A stretch of DNA of 64,000 bases from JAFAGX01 sp963759875. GTDB lineage: Bacteria > Acidobacteriota > Terriglobia > Terriglobales > Acidobacteriaceae. Positions 1 through 8,748 of the stretch are shown here, piece by piece. The DNA is taken from the NCBI GenBank assembly GCA_963759875.1, contig CAVXBB010000015.1, positions 2,170,001 through 2,234,000 of the forward strand, read 5' to 3'. How positions within the stretch are numbered: the stretch's first letter is position 1; each line of letters starts with the position of its first letter. The notes below the pieces were generated by a model. It had not been told where the DNA came from and did no database searches. It saw only the letters and a program-made list of their open reading frames with translations. The position numbers and the translations under genes were made by a program.

Positions 1-2307
1 GCTGGTTCTCCAGAACAGGCGGGATTGAGAGGAACCGCGAACATTTTTATCGCTAAATTTAATGCTGTTGCCAATACTCTGCTGTTCTCGACCTACCTCG
101 GCGGCAGCGGCAAGGATTACACCGCGGGAGTCGGAGTCGATTCAGCAACCGACGTCATTGTCGGCGGCACGACCACTTCTGCTAATTTTCCCACCACAAC
201 CACCGCTTTTCAGAAAACGCGTACTAACGCTAACAGCCATGCCTTCGTAAGCAAACTGGATCCGACTGGGCATACGTTGGTTTATTCCACATATCTCTCG
301 GGTAATGGCAGTGAGACTGCTTCTGGTCTTGCGGTCGGGCAGAGCGATCAGAACGCGTACATCATTGGTACCACCACTTCTACTAATACTCCGAACTCGA
401 GTTCAATCTTTCCCGCAACCTTGGGTGCCTATCAAATCGCTCCGGCTAACGGATCGAGAATTCAATTCTTCGTGAGCAAGATCAATCCCAATCTCGGGTC
501 AGAGGCGAGTTTGGCCTACTCGACATATTTCGGAGGTGGTAACCCTTCCAGCGGCGTAGCTTTGGGTGGAGGAATCGCAGTCGACATCAACAATAACGTG
601 TACATTACCGGTGGGACGAACTTCCTCCACATAGGCGCGGCGAATGATTTTCCGATTCTCAACGCCGACCAAGGCTGCCTGAACACGCCCGTGATAACTA
701 CCACGCCGACGACCTGTTCGGCGAACTCTACAAACACGGATGCTTTCGCTGCAGAATTCAATCCGAATGCCACTACGGGATCGCAACTGTTGTACTCGAC
801 TTATGTTGGTGGAAGCGGAAGCGACGTCGGCTATGGGATAGCGACTGACGGTACAAGCGCGTATGTGACCGGCTCCACCAATTCGACCGATTTTCCGGTC
901 GCAGGTTCTGGCGTTTTGCAAACCACGAACGGCGGAGGCATTGACGCGTTTCTTGCGAAACTCGCAAACCCCGTCACGACGGGAACCACTCCGGGATTGG
1001 TCACGCTCGGTTATTTCACTTACCTGGGCGGGTCGGGAACAGATGTAGGCCTGGCAGTGGCTGTCGACACGATCCAGGGGGCGCGACTGACGGGCTGGAC
1101 GAACTCTTCCAACCTGCCGGTGCTTAACAACACCAACGTGCAGCCGGGATATCAAGGAGGTAATGATGCATTTGTCGCACGCGTTGATACGACGGCCACA
1201 AGCTCAACGGCGCCTGGGCACTACTTTACATATCTTGGCGGATCAGGGGCCGATTACGGCACCGGCATCGCCGTTGATCCGCAGGGGGCCAGCTATGTAG
1301 CTGGGGAAACTAATTCCGGCACTTTCCCCACTGCATCTGCATTTCAAACAAATCTCGCCGGGGGCACTGACGCCTTTCTTAGCAAGTTGGGACCGAGTCT
1401 CGCATTCAGCCTGACCGGTACCAGTTCGCCTCCGACAGTCGGAGTTGGTAATCAGATCAGCTTTGCTTACACAATCACGAATACCGGTGATGCCGCCAGC
1501 AATGTGATTTTTACGGACAGCTTACCAAGTTCGGGTGCTTCATTCACTTCTGCAACTATCAGCCCCGGGAGTTGCGGAAGTGCCAGCGGGAACATTGTGA
1601 GTTGCACTATAGGAACTCTCAACGCGGGGGCGACCGCAACTGCAACCGTGGTTTTGACGCCGACGGCGAGCACCACACCGTCAACAACATCGTTAACGGT
1701 TGGCAACACCGGATCGGTCACGGTGCAAGGATGTAGTGCTTGCAGTCAGTCGGTCACTACCTCGGCAACGGTGAACGACTACAACATCACCGTCTCACCA
1801 AGCACGGCTACGGTTCCGGCTGGCGTTCCCGCCACATACACCGCAACCATTAGTCCGACTGGCACCGGAACTACGATTGGCTTTCCTGAGAGCGTTTCGA
1901 TTTCCTGTAGTTCGGGCCTGCCAACTGGGGCCACATGCACCGAAAGCACGAATCCCATTCCGAATTTGAACAGCGGCGCAGCGAGCACAACATTGATAAT
2001 CAACACGACTGCGCGGGCAACCACCATCACGCAATTACGCAGACATGGCGTGCTTTCTTATGCGTCATGGCTTCCTGTGGGAGTTGTCCTGCTGGGCATG
2101 GGGATGGGAAACTCTGGCAGGCGTCGTTGGCTTATGGCGCTGTTGGTAGCCGGCTTCTGTGCGCTGATGATTTTTCAGGCGGGCTGCAGTTCTAAATCGA
2201 GCATTACCACAACCAGCGGAACTCCTGCCGGAACTTATCTCGTGACGGTTACGGCGACTACCGGTTCGGCAACTCGAAACGCTACTGTCACTCTTGTGGT
2301 GCAGTAA
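1..2307 (+). CDS. SBBP-repeat beta-propeller surface protein with DUF11 domain (5' end outside window)
   Basis: The frame is open to the left edge of the window, so the start lies upstream; a TTG at 25 is only an internal codon. The visible 768 residues begin with about seven SBBP-type repeats, each with a 'YSTYLGGSG' strand followed by 'VTG-TNS-FP' and 'DAFV-KL' strands, which fold as a beta-propeller. They end near residue 470. A DUF11-like Ig fold follows (around 'ITNTGDAASNV'), then a Ser/Thr/Gly-rich Ig-like stretch. Near the C terminus a hydrophobic pair 'WLPVGVVLLGMGMG' and 'LLVAGFCALMIFQAGC' is followed by a last Ig strand, a tail common in Acidobacteriota cell-surface proteins. Role unknown; probably exported, adhesive or structural. 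Confidence 0.85.
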   Translation, partial: AGSPEQAGLRGTANIFIAKFNAVANTLLFSTYLGGSGKDYTAGVGVDSATDVIVGGTTTSANFPTTTTAFQKTRTNANSHAFVSKLDPTGHTLVYSTYLSGNGSETASGLAVGQSDQNAYIIGTTTSTNTPNSSSIFPATLGAYQIAPANGSRIQFFVSKINPNLGSEASLAYSTYFGGGNPSSGVALGGGIAVDINNNVYITGGTNFLHIGAANDFPILNADQGCLNTPVITTTPTTCSANSTNTDAFAAEFNPNATTGSQLLYSTYVGGSGSDVGYGIATDGTSAYVTGSTNSTDFPVAGSGVLQTTNGGGIDAFLAKLANPVTTGTTPGLVTLGYFTYLGGSGTDVGLAVAVDTIQGARLTGWTNSSNLPVLNNTNVQPGYQGGNDAFVARVDTTATSSTAPGHYFTYLGGSGADYGTGIAVDPQGASYVAGETNSGTFPTASAFQTNLAGGTDAFLSKLGPSLAFSLTGTSSPPTVGVGNQISFAYTITNTGDAASNVIFTDSLPSSGASFTSATISPGSCGSASGNIVSCTIGTLNAGATATATVVLTPTASTTPSTTSLTVGNTGSVTVQGCSACSQSVTTSATVNDYNITVSPSTATVPAGVPATYTATISPTGTGTTIGFPESVSISCSSGLPTGATCTESTNPIPNLNSGAASTTLIINTTARATTITQLRRHGVLSYASWLPVGVVLLGMGMGNSGRRRWLMALLVAGFCALMIFQAGCSSKSSITTTSGTPAGTYLVTVTATTGSATRNATVTLVVQ

Positions 2308-2327
2308 GAATCGGCCGAACGGGGAAT

Positions 2328-3740
2328 TTAAGCTCCGGCTGATAGTTTGTGATGACTCTTCCGCTCGGCAATTCCATATTGGCGGATTTTGTACAGGAGA
2401 GCCTTGTAGCTGATCTTCAACAGCGCGGCGGCTTGTTTGCGGTTCCAGTTCGTCTGGTCGAGAGCTTTGGCAATGGCTTCGGCTTCCGCTTCATCCTTAG
2501 CGCTGCGCGCCAAAGACTTCAATCCGCCCGCTCCCCCGTTCCCTGAGTTCTGGGTCGCAGGGTCGAATTGCGCGCCGCTGGTGTCGCTCTTTGGTTTCAG
2601 TTCATTGATGGCCAGTTTTTCGTCGCCTAAGACCAGGTATCGTTTAATAAAATTGCTTAGCTCGCGTAGATTGCCGGGCCATGCATAGGCTAGACAGGCT
2701 TCGAGCATTTCTGGAGTAACGGGCAATGCCGGCCGCGCATAGCGTTCCGACTGATGCGCCATAAAATGCTTCAGCAAAATAGGAATTTCTTCCTTGCGCT
2801 CGCGCAAAGGCGGAACATGCAGCGTAAATGCGTTGAGCCGGTAATAAAGATCTTCTCGAAGTTGTTTTGTGGCCAGAGCTTCGGGAATGTTGATGTTTGT
2901 AGCCGCAAGGATGCGCACGTCCGCTTTGATGACAGAGCGGCTGCCTAATCGCGAGAATTGTCCGTCCTGCAAGATGTGCAGTAGTTTGGCTTGCAACGAG
3001 GTAGGCATCTCCCCAATTTCGTCGAGCAGGATCGTGCCCTTGTTGCATAACTCAAACTTGCCCGGCTTGGGATGATTCGCGCCCGTGAAAGCACCCGCCT
3101 CGTAACCGAATAACTCGCTCTCCAGAAGATCAGCGGGAACTGCCGCGCAGTTCACTTTCAGAAAAGTTCTGTGAGCCCGTGGGGAAAGCTTGTGGATGAG
3201 GCGCGCCATGACTTCTTTTCCGGTGCCGCTTTCGCCAAGCATGAGCACCGGTATATCGACGTTGGCGACCAAAGCGGCTTCAGATCGCAGCTTCCGCATA
3301 ACGGGACTCGCCGCAACGAAGAACACATCGTCGGCGAGTTCTTCGACTTCACCAGGATAATTCTGCTGATTGGCCCCGAGGCATTGGTCAATGACAGTAT
3401 CCAATTCGACCTTCTGGAAAGGCTTGGTCAGATAGTCGTAAGCACCCAGGCGCATAGCCTGTACGACTTTGCGTGTATCGCCAACGCAGGACAACATCAC
3501 TACTTTTAACGTGGGCTGAAGCTGGCGCAACTTCTCGAGCGTCTGCAAACCATCAATCCCGGGCATCAGCAAATCGAGCAGGATCAGATCCGGACGAAGC
3601 CCCTTCTCCATGCGTTGCACAGCTTCCTCGCCGGTGCTGGCGGTCTCGACTTTGTAGTCGTCAACTTCCAGCAAAGTTCGTATGTACCGCAGCATGCCCG
3701 GTTCATCATCGACCAGCAGAATGTTGGCCGTATTCTTCAT
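2328..3740 (-). CDS. NtrC-family sigma-54 response regulator
   Basis: A 470-residue regulator with receiver, AAA+ and Fis-type HTH domains. The receiver has acidic pocket D11/D12, phospho-acceptor D56 in 'LILLDLLMPG' and K106 in 'YLTKPF'. The sigma-54 activation domain has Walker A 'GESGTGKE' at 169-176, an intact GAFTGA loop at 216-221 and Walker B 'GTILLDE'. The C-terminal HTH reads 'NRKQAAALLKISYKALLYKI'. An upstream in-frame start exists at 3800. The ATG at 3740 is preferred because it forms an ATGA overlap with the stop of the histidine kinase gene and places the receiver at the N terminus. The pair is almost certainly cotranscribed and works as kinase and partner. Targets cannot be read from the sequence. 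Confidence 0.95.
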   Translation of the reverse strand: MKNTANILLVDDEPGMLRYIRTLLEVDDYKVETASTGEEAVQRMEKGLRPDLILLDLLMPGIDGLQTLEKLRQLQPTLKVVMLSCVGDTRKVVQAMRLGAYDYLTKPFQKVELDTVIDQCLGANQQNYPGEVEELADDVFFVAASPVMRKLRSEAALVANVDIPVLMLGESGTGKEVMARLIHKLSPRAHRTFLKVNCAAVPADLLESELFGYEAGAFTGANHPKPGKFELCNKGTILLDEIGEMPTSLQAKLLHILQDGQFSRLGSRSVIKADVRILAATNINIPEALATKQLREDLYYRLNAFTLHVPPLRERKEEIPILLKHFMAHQSERYARPALPVTPEMLEACLAYAWPGNLRELSNFIKRYLVLGDEKLAINELKPKSDTSGAQFDPATQNSGNGGAGGLKSLARSAKDEAEAEAIAKALDQTNWNRKQAAALLKISYKALLYKIRQYGIAERKSHHKLSAGA

Positions 3741-4672
3741 TGGTTTTTCCCTTGGACGTTGGAAGGTGGTATCAGCGGAACGATAAAAGAGAACTTGCAA
3801 CCTGCTCCGGGGTCGCTCTCAACCCAGATTTTTCCGCCCATACTGTTTACCAGCCGGCGAGCAATGGCTAACCCGAGTCCCATGCCGGACTGATTTTCAT
3901 TTTGCGGCAGGCGAAAAAAATCATCGAACACTTCGATGTGATATTCGGCCGGAATTCCAGGGCCGGTATCTGAGACACTGATTTTGACCGAATTCGGCCC
4001 CACACTAACTTGGCGCCGCCGCTCGCTCAAAATTGCCGGTTGATTTACATTCCGCCTGTCCCACATGTAAGGTTCAGCGTGCAGCCACACCGTTCCACCT
4101 GAAGGCGTAAACTTGGCGGCGTTTTCGAGAAGATTCGAAACCACCCGTTGCAGCTTCGGTGTGTCAAACGGGAATTCAACCAGCTTCGGGTTCGGAAGGA
4201 AGTAGAGCGCAAGGCCCTTTTCCTGGAAGTTATGTGACCAGAGGCGACAAACCTCAGACAGGCAAGCATTCAGGTCGCTTTTCTCAAAACACATTTTTAC
4301 CTCAGCGATTTCAAGCGCGCTGAAGCTGAGGAAATCCTGAATGAAATGCTGCAGTCGTTGCCCGCTGGAGTTCATGTCTCGGAGAACCTCGCGCTGCCGC
4401 TCGTTGAGCGGCCCCAATTTCTCGCTCTGCAGCAGTTCGACATATCCGTTCAGGATAGCCAGTGGTGTCTTTAAATCGTGAGCAGCGGAGGCGAGTGCGT
4501 TAGTCGTGCGCAGGTACCGATCCCTCAATTGCGTGTATTGCTGTAACAGTTCTTGACTGCATGCCGGTTCGGGGCAGACCAATTCGCCGGCCGGTTTCGC
4601 GGGACAAAGCTCGGTGTCGTTCGGTTTCGAGCCTGCTTGGGGAAGTAACGGGTTTTCGGGCGTCACTGCCAT
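3737..4672 (-). CDS. Soluble sensor histidine kinase
   Basis: A 311-residue kinase with no membrane segment. It carries an H-box 'ASAAHDLKTPLAILNGY' with phospho-acceptor His65, an N-box 'NLLENAAKFTP', a G1 box 'DTGPGIP' and a G2 box 'GMGLGLAIARRLV'. The first 55 residues contain no PAS or GAF domain but three cysteines, two followed by proline (C23-P, C33-P, C38), and then a short coiled coil. Its stop overlaps the start of the NtrC-type regulator by ATGA, so this is a cognate pair. The input signal is unknown; the Cys-Pro stretch could bind heme or metal or sense redox state, but that is inference. Confidence 0.92.
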   Translation of the reverse strand: MAVTPENPLLPQAGSKPNDTELCPAKPAGELVCPEPACSQELLQQYTQLRDRYLRTTNALASAAHDLKTPLAILNGYVELLQSEKLGPLNERQREVLRDMNSSGQRLQHFIQDFLSFSALEIAEVKMCFEKSDLNACLSEVCRLWSHNFQEKGLALYFLPNPKLVEFPFDTPKLQRVVSNLLENAAKFTPSGGTVWLHAEPYMWDRRNVNQPAILSERRRQVSVGPNSVKISVSDTGPGIPAEYHIEVFDDFFRLPQNENQSGMGLGLAIARRLVNSMGGKIWVESDPGAGCKFSFIVPLIPPSNVQGKNQ

Positions 4673-4744
4673 GTAGAAATATGCAGCGGTTTAGCTATCG
4701 AGGGAGGAACAGACCAGGCGCGGTAAAGCAGTAAACCTGAGCCG

Positions 4745-4773
4745 ATGCTAAGACATGGCTACCGAGGTGTCAA
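4745..4773 (-). promoter_or_regulatory. Sigma-70 type promoter of the kinase-regulator operon
   Basis: On the minus strand TTGACA (4768-4773) is followed after a 17-nt spacer by TAGCAT (4745-4750). The -35 is a perfect consensus and the -10 matches 4 of 6. Transcription would start near 4738, leaving a leader of about 65 nt before the kinase ATG. Confidence 0.55.
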
Positions 4774-5025
4774 CGAAAAATGAACGAAGTTGCCCATCAT
4801 GGGCAAAAGTATGCAGTCGAAAGTACTTATGAACCATCGATCAGGAGCATCGTTTGTGCCAAAAACGAAGCCAGTTTCGCCTTGTAAGTCAGGCGTTTGC
4901 AGGGGGATTGCGCGGTGGCCAGAGGAGGAATGGCCAAACTGAGTGATTGCACTGAAAAGGTTGCAAGTTCCATTTGGCCCAGAATGTGCGGTCAAAGCTC
5001 GTTTACTTAATTCGGGCGGACTTAT

Positions 5026-5406
5026 TTGACCATATCAGCGCGACAAACTGAACGACGGAAATGGGAGCGTCTGCCACTGGCAATTCCCATTTTTGTCCGT
5101 AGCACGAACGGAGATGATAGGGAATTACTGGAATTCGCCACAGCTTTGAACGTTTCTGCTGGAGGAGCTTTGGTTGTTGTACGCCGCTCTTTGCCGCTTT
5201 CCTCGCAGCTTTTGCTGGAGATTCCCAGCGCACCTTTGGTTTCCACCTCGGATCTCCCAAGTTCCTCGCGGAGTTTGCAGGCGCGAATGGTTTGGACAAC
5301 CTACAAGGACGGCTATCAACTGTCGGGTGTAAAGTTCTCGCATGCCCTCCTGAACGCGAGCTCGAACCGGTTTGCCCGAAGAGGGAAAGTTGCTTCTTCC
5401 GTGTGA
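5026..5406 (+). CDS. PilZ-domain protein
   Basis: A 126-residue protein of PilZ type. The N-terminal 'RRKWERLPLAIPIFV' resembles the RxxxR c-di-GMP loop region, and 'NVSAGGALVVV' corresponds to the (D/N)xSxxG motif. Only a TTG at 5026 offers a start, with a GGGCGGA stretch a few bases upstream; no ATG fits. It lies between the two sigma-54 activator loci, on the opposite strand to the kinase operon and the same strand as the second activator. PilZ proteins usually bind c-di-GMP and tune motility or exopolysaccharide; the first RxxxR arginine pair is present but spaced loosely, so ligand binding is not certain. Confidence 0.75.
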   Translation: MTISARQTERRKWERLPLAIPIFVRSTNGDDRELLEFATALNVSAGGALVVVRRSLPLSSQLLLEIPSAPLVSTSDLPSSSRSLQARMVWTTYKDGYQLSGVKFSHALLNASSNRFARRGKVASSV

Positions 5407-5553
5407 AAAGATTTTCCCTCGAAAAATCCCCGCTGTGAGTGATTCTTCCACCCTTCGCCTTGCCTGCGCACCCAGTTCACTCAGACCTGCAACGAACTGA
5501 AACTGAGCAAGATAGTGGTCGCCATAGCTGCGCTCGCAAGGCCCGCGACGCTT

Positions 5554-5569
5554 TGGCTTTCAGGGTGCA
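5554..5569 (+). promoter_or_regulatory. Sigma-54 (-24/-12) promoter upstream of the second activator
   Basis: TGGCTTTCAGGGTGCA has the invariant GG and GC dinucleotides at the correct 12-nt phase of the TGGCACG-N4-TTGCA consensus. The start site would be near 5580, about 27 nt before the activator ATG at 5607. This suggests self-activation or activation by the NtrC-type regulator next door. Confidence 0.5.
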
Positions 5570-5606
5570 CTGGATGGTATCGCGTACAGAGGAGTGATGG
5601 CAGATA

Positions 5607-6680
5607 ATGCCTCTTCAAACAACCAACTCGTTCAGCTCTCTGGTGCAGTCCTTAGGAGAATTTCCACCGGAAGCAGTGGTTTTTGGCAGTTCCGAGGCCA
5701 TGCAGACGCTACGTGCTCGCATGGACAAGGTTTCGAGCGCTAATGTCCCTGTTTTGATCCAGGCTGAAAGTGGCACGGGTAAAGACATCATCGCGCGCCT
5801 TATTCACGCCCAGTCTCCCTGGAAGACTGGGCCATTCGTCAAAGTTAATTGTCCAGCCATTCCTGGCACGCTGCTGGAAAGCGAGCTCTTCGGATACGAA
5901 AAGGGTGCATTCACAGGAGCTTACGGTGCAAAACCGGGTCGCGTCGAATTAGCTCATCGCGGCACGTTGTTTCTGGACGAAATTTCCGAGCTGGACTTGG
6001 GCTTGCAATCGAAGCTACTGCAGTTGCTTCAGGACGGCCAGTTCTGCCGTATCGGGGCCCAGGAAGATAAGAAAGTTGAAGTTCGCGTGGTTTGCGCCAC
6101 CAACCGCCATCTTGAGCGTGAGATCGAAAACGGGACGTTCCGCCAGGACCTTTTCTACCGCATTAACGTTGTGAACTTACATCTACCCCCACTGCGCGAT
6201 CGCCGCGGGGATATTGATACCCTCGTCAATTATTTCCTTGAGTACTACAACCGAAAGTACAACTGCAAGGCGCGCCCGCTTTCCTCGGATCTGCTCGCCG
6301 TACTCCAGAAGTATCACTGGCCGGGCAATATTCGCGAGCTCGAAAATGTGATGAAACGTTATGTGATCCTGGGTAGCGAGGACGTGATCAGCACCGATCT
6401 TCTCGCGCGCAATGAGCAGGAGTTCTTGAATCCCGAGATCAATTTGGACGGTCCGATTTCGCTAAAAAACCTGACACGTCAGGCGACCCGCGAACTCGAA
6501 CGCAAAGTTATCCTCAAAGTTCTGCAAGCGCATCACTGGAATCGTAAGCAAGCAGCTCGCGCGCTGAGTATCAGTTATCGTGCGCTGTTATACAAGATCA
6601 GAGATGCAGGGCTTCCTGCCAATCGCTCTGGGCGGCGCCCACCTGAAGCGGCTGCTAGCCAGGGCGTCGCTGCCGATTAA
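5607..6680 (+). CDS. Sigma-54 activator lacking a receiver (AAA+ plus Fis HTH)
   Basis: A 357-residue bacterial enhancer-binding protein. After a 26-residue leader it goes straight into the AAA+ domain: Walker A 'ESGTGKD' near 54-60, GAFTGA at 100-105, Walker B 'GTLFLDE', and the arginine-finger region 'FRQDLFYRINV'. The C-terminal Fis HTH is 'NRKQAARALSISYRALLYKI'. There is no receiver, PAS or GAF domain, so activity must be set by expression or by a partner protein. The last 75 residues closely resemble the end of the response regulator at 2.3-3.7 kb, so both may read similar enhancer sites. A candidate -24/-12 promoter sits 40 nt upstream. Confidence 0.93.
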   Translation: MPLQTTNSFSSLVQSLGEFPPEAVVFGSSEAMQTLRARMDKVSSANVPVLIQAESGTGKDIIARLIHAQSPWKTGPFVKVNCPAIPGTLLESELFGYEKGAFTGAYGAKPGRVELAHRGTLFLDEISELDLGLQSKLLQLLQDGQFCRIGAQEDKKVEVRVVCATNRHLEREIENGTFRQDLFYRINVVNLHLPPLRDRRGDIDTLVNYFLEYYNRKYNCKARPLSSDLLAVLQKYHWPGNIRELENVMKRYVILGSEDVISTDLLARNEQEFLNPEINLDGPISLKNLTRQATRELERKVILKVLQAHHWNRKQAARALSISYRALLYKIRDAGLPANRSGRRPPEAAASQGVAAD

Positions 6681-6710
6681 TTGCAGAATTGCTATCCACC
6701 CGACGCGAGG

Positions 6711-6754
6711 TCATCCCGAAACTCGGCGCAGTTCTGCCGAGTGAAACATCTCGC
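6711..6754. repeat. Intergenic palindromic repeat, copy A
   Basis: A 44-bp unit of the form TCATyCCGAAACyCGGCGCAG followed by TTCwGCCGAGTG and ATCTCGC. It contains a hairpin CTCGGC / GCCGAG with an 8-nt loop. A second copy lies at 8378-8422 in the same orientation. It resembles the 'tcattccgag...gaggaatct' intergenic repeats common in Acidobacteriota genomes. Confidence 0.7.
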
Positions 6755-6811
6755 TAACGCAAAGCTGAAGGGCGTTTTGACGATCGATCCCTCGGCATGA
6801 ACCGCGCGCGC

Positions 6812-7792
6812 TCACTTTCGCATCACAGCCTTGCGATATGCCGCAACGTTGCGATTATGTTCCTCCAGCGTGTGTGCGAAACGATGATGGCCGTTGCCAT
6901 TGCTGACAAAATAAAAGTAATCGGTAGTAGCCGGATGCATCGCCGCTTCCAGTGAGGTTCGACCGGGATTGCCGATCGGTCCGGGCGGCAAACCAGCATG
7001 CCGGTAGGTATTGTAGGCAGAATTTAATTCCATATCGGCGTGATGCAGCGCACCCGAATAGTTTCCCTGCAACAGCTCGGCGTAAATCACGCTGGGATCG
7101 GCCTGGAGCGGAATTCTCTTTTCCAATCTGTTCTCGTAAACGCTCGCGACCAGCGGCCGTTCGTCAGCTACGCCCGTTTCCTTCTCAATGATTGAAGCCA
7201 GCGTGACGGTCTCCTCGACGTCTGCGCTTAATCCGATCTCATGCGCCACTTGCCGGAACTGCTTAACCATGGCCTCAGCTACATCTTCCATGCTCTGCGT
7301 GCGCGTGAATTCGTAGGTATTTGGGAAGAGGTAACCTTCCAAAGTTTTAGCGTCAGGAGCCAGATCGGCGATCAGAGCGGTATCGGTTGTGGCGACCTTC
7401 AAGAAATCTTGGGCGGATCCCAAGCCGGCTTCATGGATGGCTTCAGCAATATCAAAGATGTTGTAGCCTTCGGGGATCACAACCGTGTGCACATAGACAT
7501 CACCGCGCACCAGCCGCCAATGGATATCGACTGCATTGGCGTCCTTGTCAAACAGGTACTCGCCTGCTTTCAGCGACTGGCCACGATGCAAGTAATGCCA
7601 AAGGATGAATGCATCACTGCTATGAATGACGCCGGCAGCTTTGAGTTCATTTGCGATCCGCCGAGTGGAGTATCCGGGGTGCAAAAGCACGAATTTCTGC
7701 TCTGTCGGGGTAAGGGGCGTCAGCAACGCCCATGCCAGCCATCCACCAGCGGCGACAATGGCTAGAAGAATGGTTGTGAAAAGGATCCGCAC
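6812..7792 (-). CDS. mltG: Endolytic murein transglycosylase MltG (YceG-like)
   Basis: A 326-residue protein with one N-terminal membrane anchor (residues 2-23) and a periplasmic LysM-like plus YceG domain. The catalytic stretch 'ASIIEKETG' carries Glu203, and the family signatures 'EGYLFPNTYEF' and 'QADPSVIYA' are present. MltG cleaves nascent glycan strands and ends peptidoglycan polymerisation next to the divisome/elongasome. The start is GTG at 7792, immediately before the membrane segment. It lies 35 bp downstream of ruvX on the same strand, a pairing seen in many bacteria. Length is typical of the family. Confidence 0.95.
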   Translation of the reverse strand: MRILFTTILLAIVAAGGWLAWALLTPLTPTEQKFVLLHPGYSTRRIANELKAAGVIHSSDAFILWHYLHRGQSLKAGEYLFDKDANAVDIHWRLVRGDVYVHTVVIPEGYNIFDIAEAIHEAGLGSAQDFLKVATTDTALIADLAPDAKTLEGYLFPNTYEFTRTQSMEDVAEAMVKQFRQVAHEIGLSADVEETVTLASIIEKETGVADERPLVASVYENRLEKRIPLQADPSVIYAELLQGNYSGALHHADMELNSAYNTYRHAGLPPGPIGNPGRTSLEAAMHPATTDYFYFVSNGNGHHRFAHTLEEHNRNVAAYRKAVMRK

Positions 7793-7827
7793 CAGTAATA
7801 GTTTAGATGAGTGCGATGGGAGCGCTG

Positions 7828-8301
7828 CTAGTCGATAGTCGCTAGCCGTTGGTCATTTTTCATCGCCCGGGAGTCCATCCAGCTCTGCAGAATGAGTACG
7901 GCGGCCAGCCGATCCACTACCTCGCCCCGGCGTTTGATCGACATCTCAGTTTCGCGAAGGAGTCGGTTGGCTTGGGCCGAGCTCAGCCGTTCATCCCACA
8001 GGTGAACTGGCAGCCTAAACCGATCCCGGATTTGTTCGGCAAAGTGCTTCATTTTTTCGGCTTGCCGGCCTTCGCTGCCGCTCATTTGTAAGGGATAACC
8101 AATTACGAGTTCCGCAACTTGATATTCCGCAACGATCCTGGACAACTTCTCAAAATCAGCCCGCTTATTCTGCCTGCGGATGGTGTTCAGCCCTTGGGCA
8201 GTGATGCCGAGAGGATCGGAAATGGCCAAGCCAATCGTTTTTGACCCAACGTCCAATCCAAGGACCCGTTTGTTCTCCGAATTGCCAGCTGGTTCGGTCA
8301 C
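7828..8301 (-). CDS. ruvX: Holliday junction resolvase-like RuvX (YqgF)
   Basis: A 157-residue RNase H-fold nuclease. It has 'LGLDVGSKTIGLAISDP' with the first catalytic Asp, 'ELVIGYPLQMSGSEG' in the middle and 'LWDERLSSAQA' with the later acidic residues, then 'VDRLAAVLILQSWMD' at the end. Family roles are 16S rRNA 5'-end processing and resolution of recombination intermediates. The frame extends to a GTG at 8373, but that start falls beside the palindromic repeat. The GTG at 8301 is preferred since it gives the usual family length. Likely cotranscribed with mltG. Confidence 0.93.
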   Translation of the reverse strand: MTEPAGNSENKRVLGLDVGSKTIGLAISDPLGITAQGLNTIRRQNKRADFEKLSRIVAEYQVAELVIGYPLQMSGSEGRQAEKMKHFAEQIRDRFRLPVHLWDERLSSAQANRLLRETEMSIKRRGEVVDRLAAVLILQSWMDSRAMKNDQRLATID

Positions 8302-8377
8302 CTCCCAATTATAGGGGTGCTTGAACAGTTGGACTGGCCGACACGGGAAGCAAATCAGGGTACTCGCGATCACGCGG

Positions 8378-8422
8378 TCATTCCGAAACCCGGCGCAGTT
8401 CAGCCGAGTGAGGAATCTCGCG
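8378..8422. repeat. Intergenic palindromic repeat, copy B
   Basis: Second copy of the repeat at 6711-6754, same orientation, differing at a handful of positions. The hairpin here is CGGC / GCCG around GCAGTTCA. The two copies bracket the mltG-ruvX gene pair. Confidence 0.7.
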
Positions 8423-8671
8423 CGACGCTACCCGAAATTCAACGGCTCTTCACGCCGGGGCGGACCAGATGTCTTGCGCAACACAGCCGAAGCTTATGTG
8501 CAATTCAGAGTTTCTTCGCTAGCACGCCTGGCTCACACCGGACGGTCCCAGATGTACGTCAACAGCCCATGATCGTAGCAGCGGCAAAATACGCCCGGCA
8601 CATACCGGCTGCGAGGAACGTTTTACAGTTCAACATCTTACAGGCGCTCTAGCCTCAAAAAAGGCCATAAA

Positions 8672-8701
8672 TTGCCTTTTGGGCGCCCATTCCGCTAGAC
8701 T
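8672..8701 (+). promoter_or_regulatory. Possible carD promoter with overlapping hairpin
   Basis: TTGCCT (8672-8677) and TAGACT (8696-8701) are 18 nt apart, each 4 of 6 to the sigma-70 consensus, about 50 nt before the carD start. A 7-bp hairpin AAAAGGC / GCCTTTT (8659-8680) overlaps the -35 and could act as a terminator or be coincidental. The rest of 8423-8748 shows nothing convincing. Confidence 0.35.
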
Positions 8702-8748
8702 ATCCATGTTGTTCCTCTGGTCCCCTGCGCCCGTAGGCGATTTTCAGC

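Noticed and set aside
499..1155. A 218-codon minus-strand frame opposite the SBBP protein
   Set aside because: Arg/Ser-rich composition and full overlap with the clear sense gene; shadow frame.
4759..4995. A 78-codon minus-strand frame upstream of the kinase gene
   Set aside because: No protein-like pattern, and it covers the promoter of the kinase operon.
6680..6811. CRISPR-like direct repeats
   Set aside because: Only one repeat unit per site, 1.6 kb apart, no spacers and no cas genes in the window.
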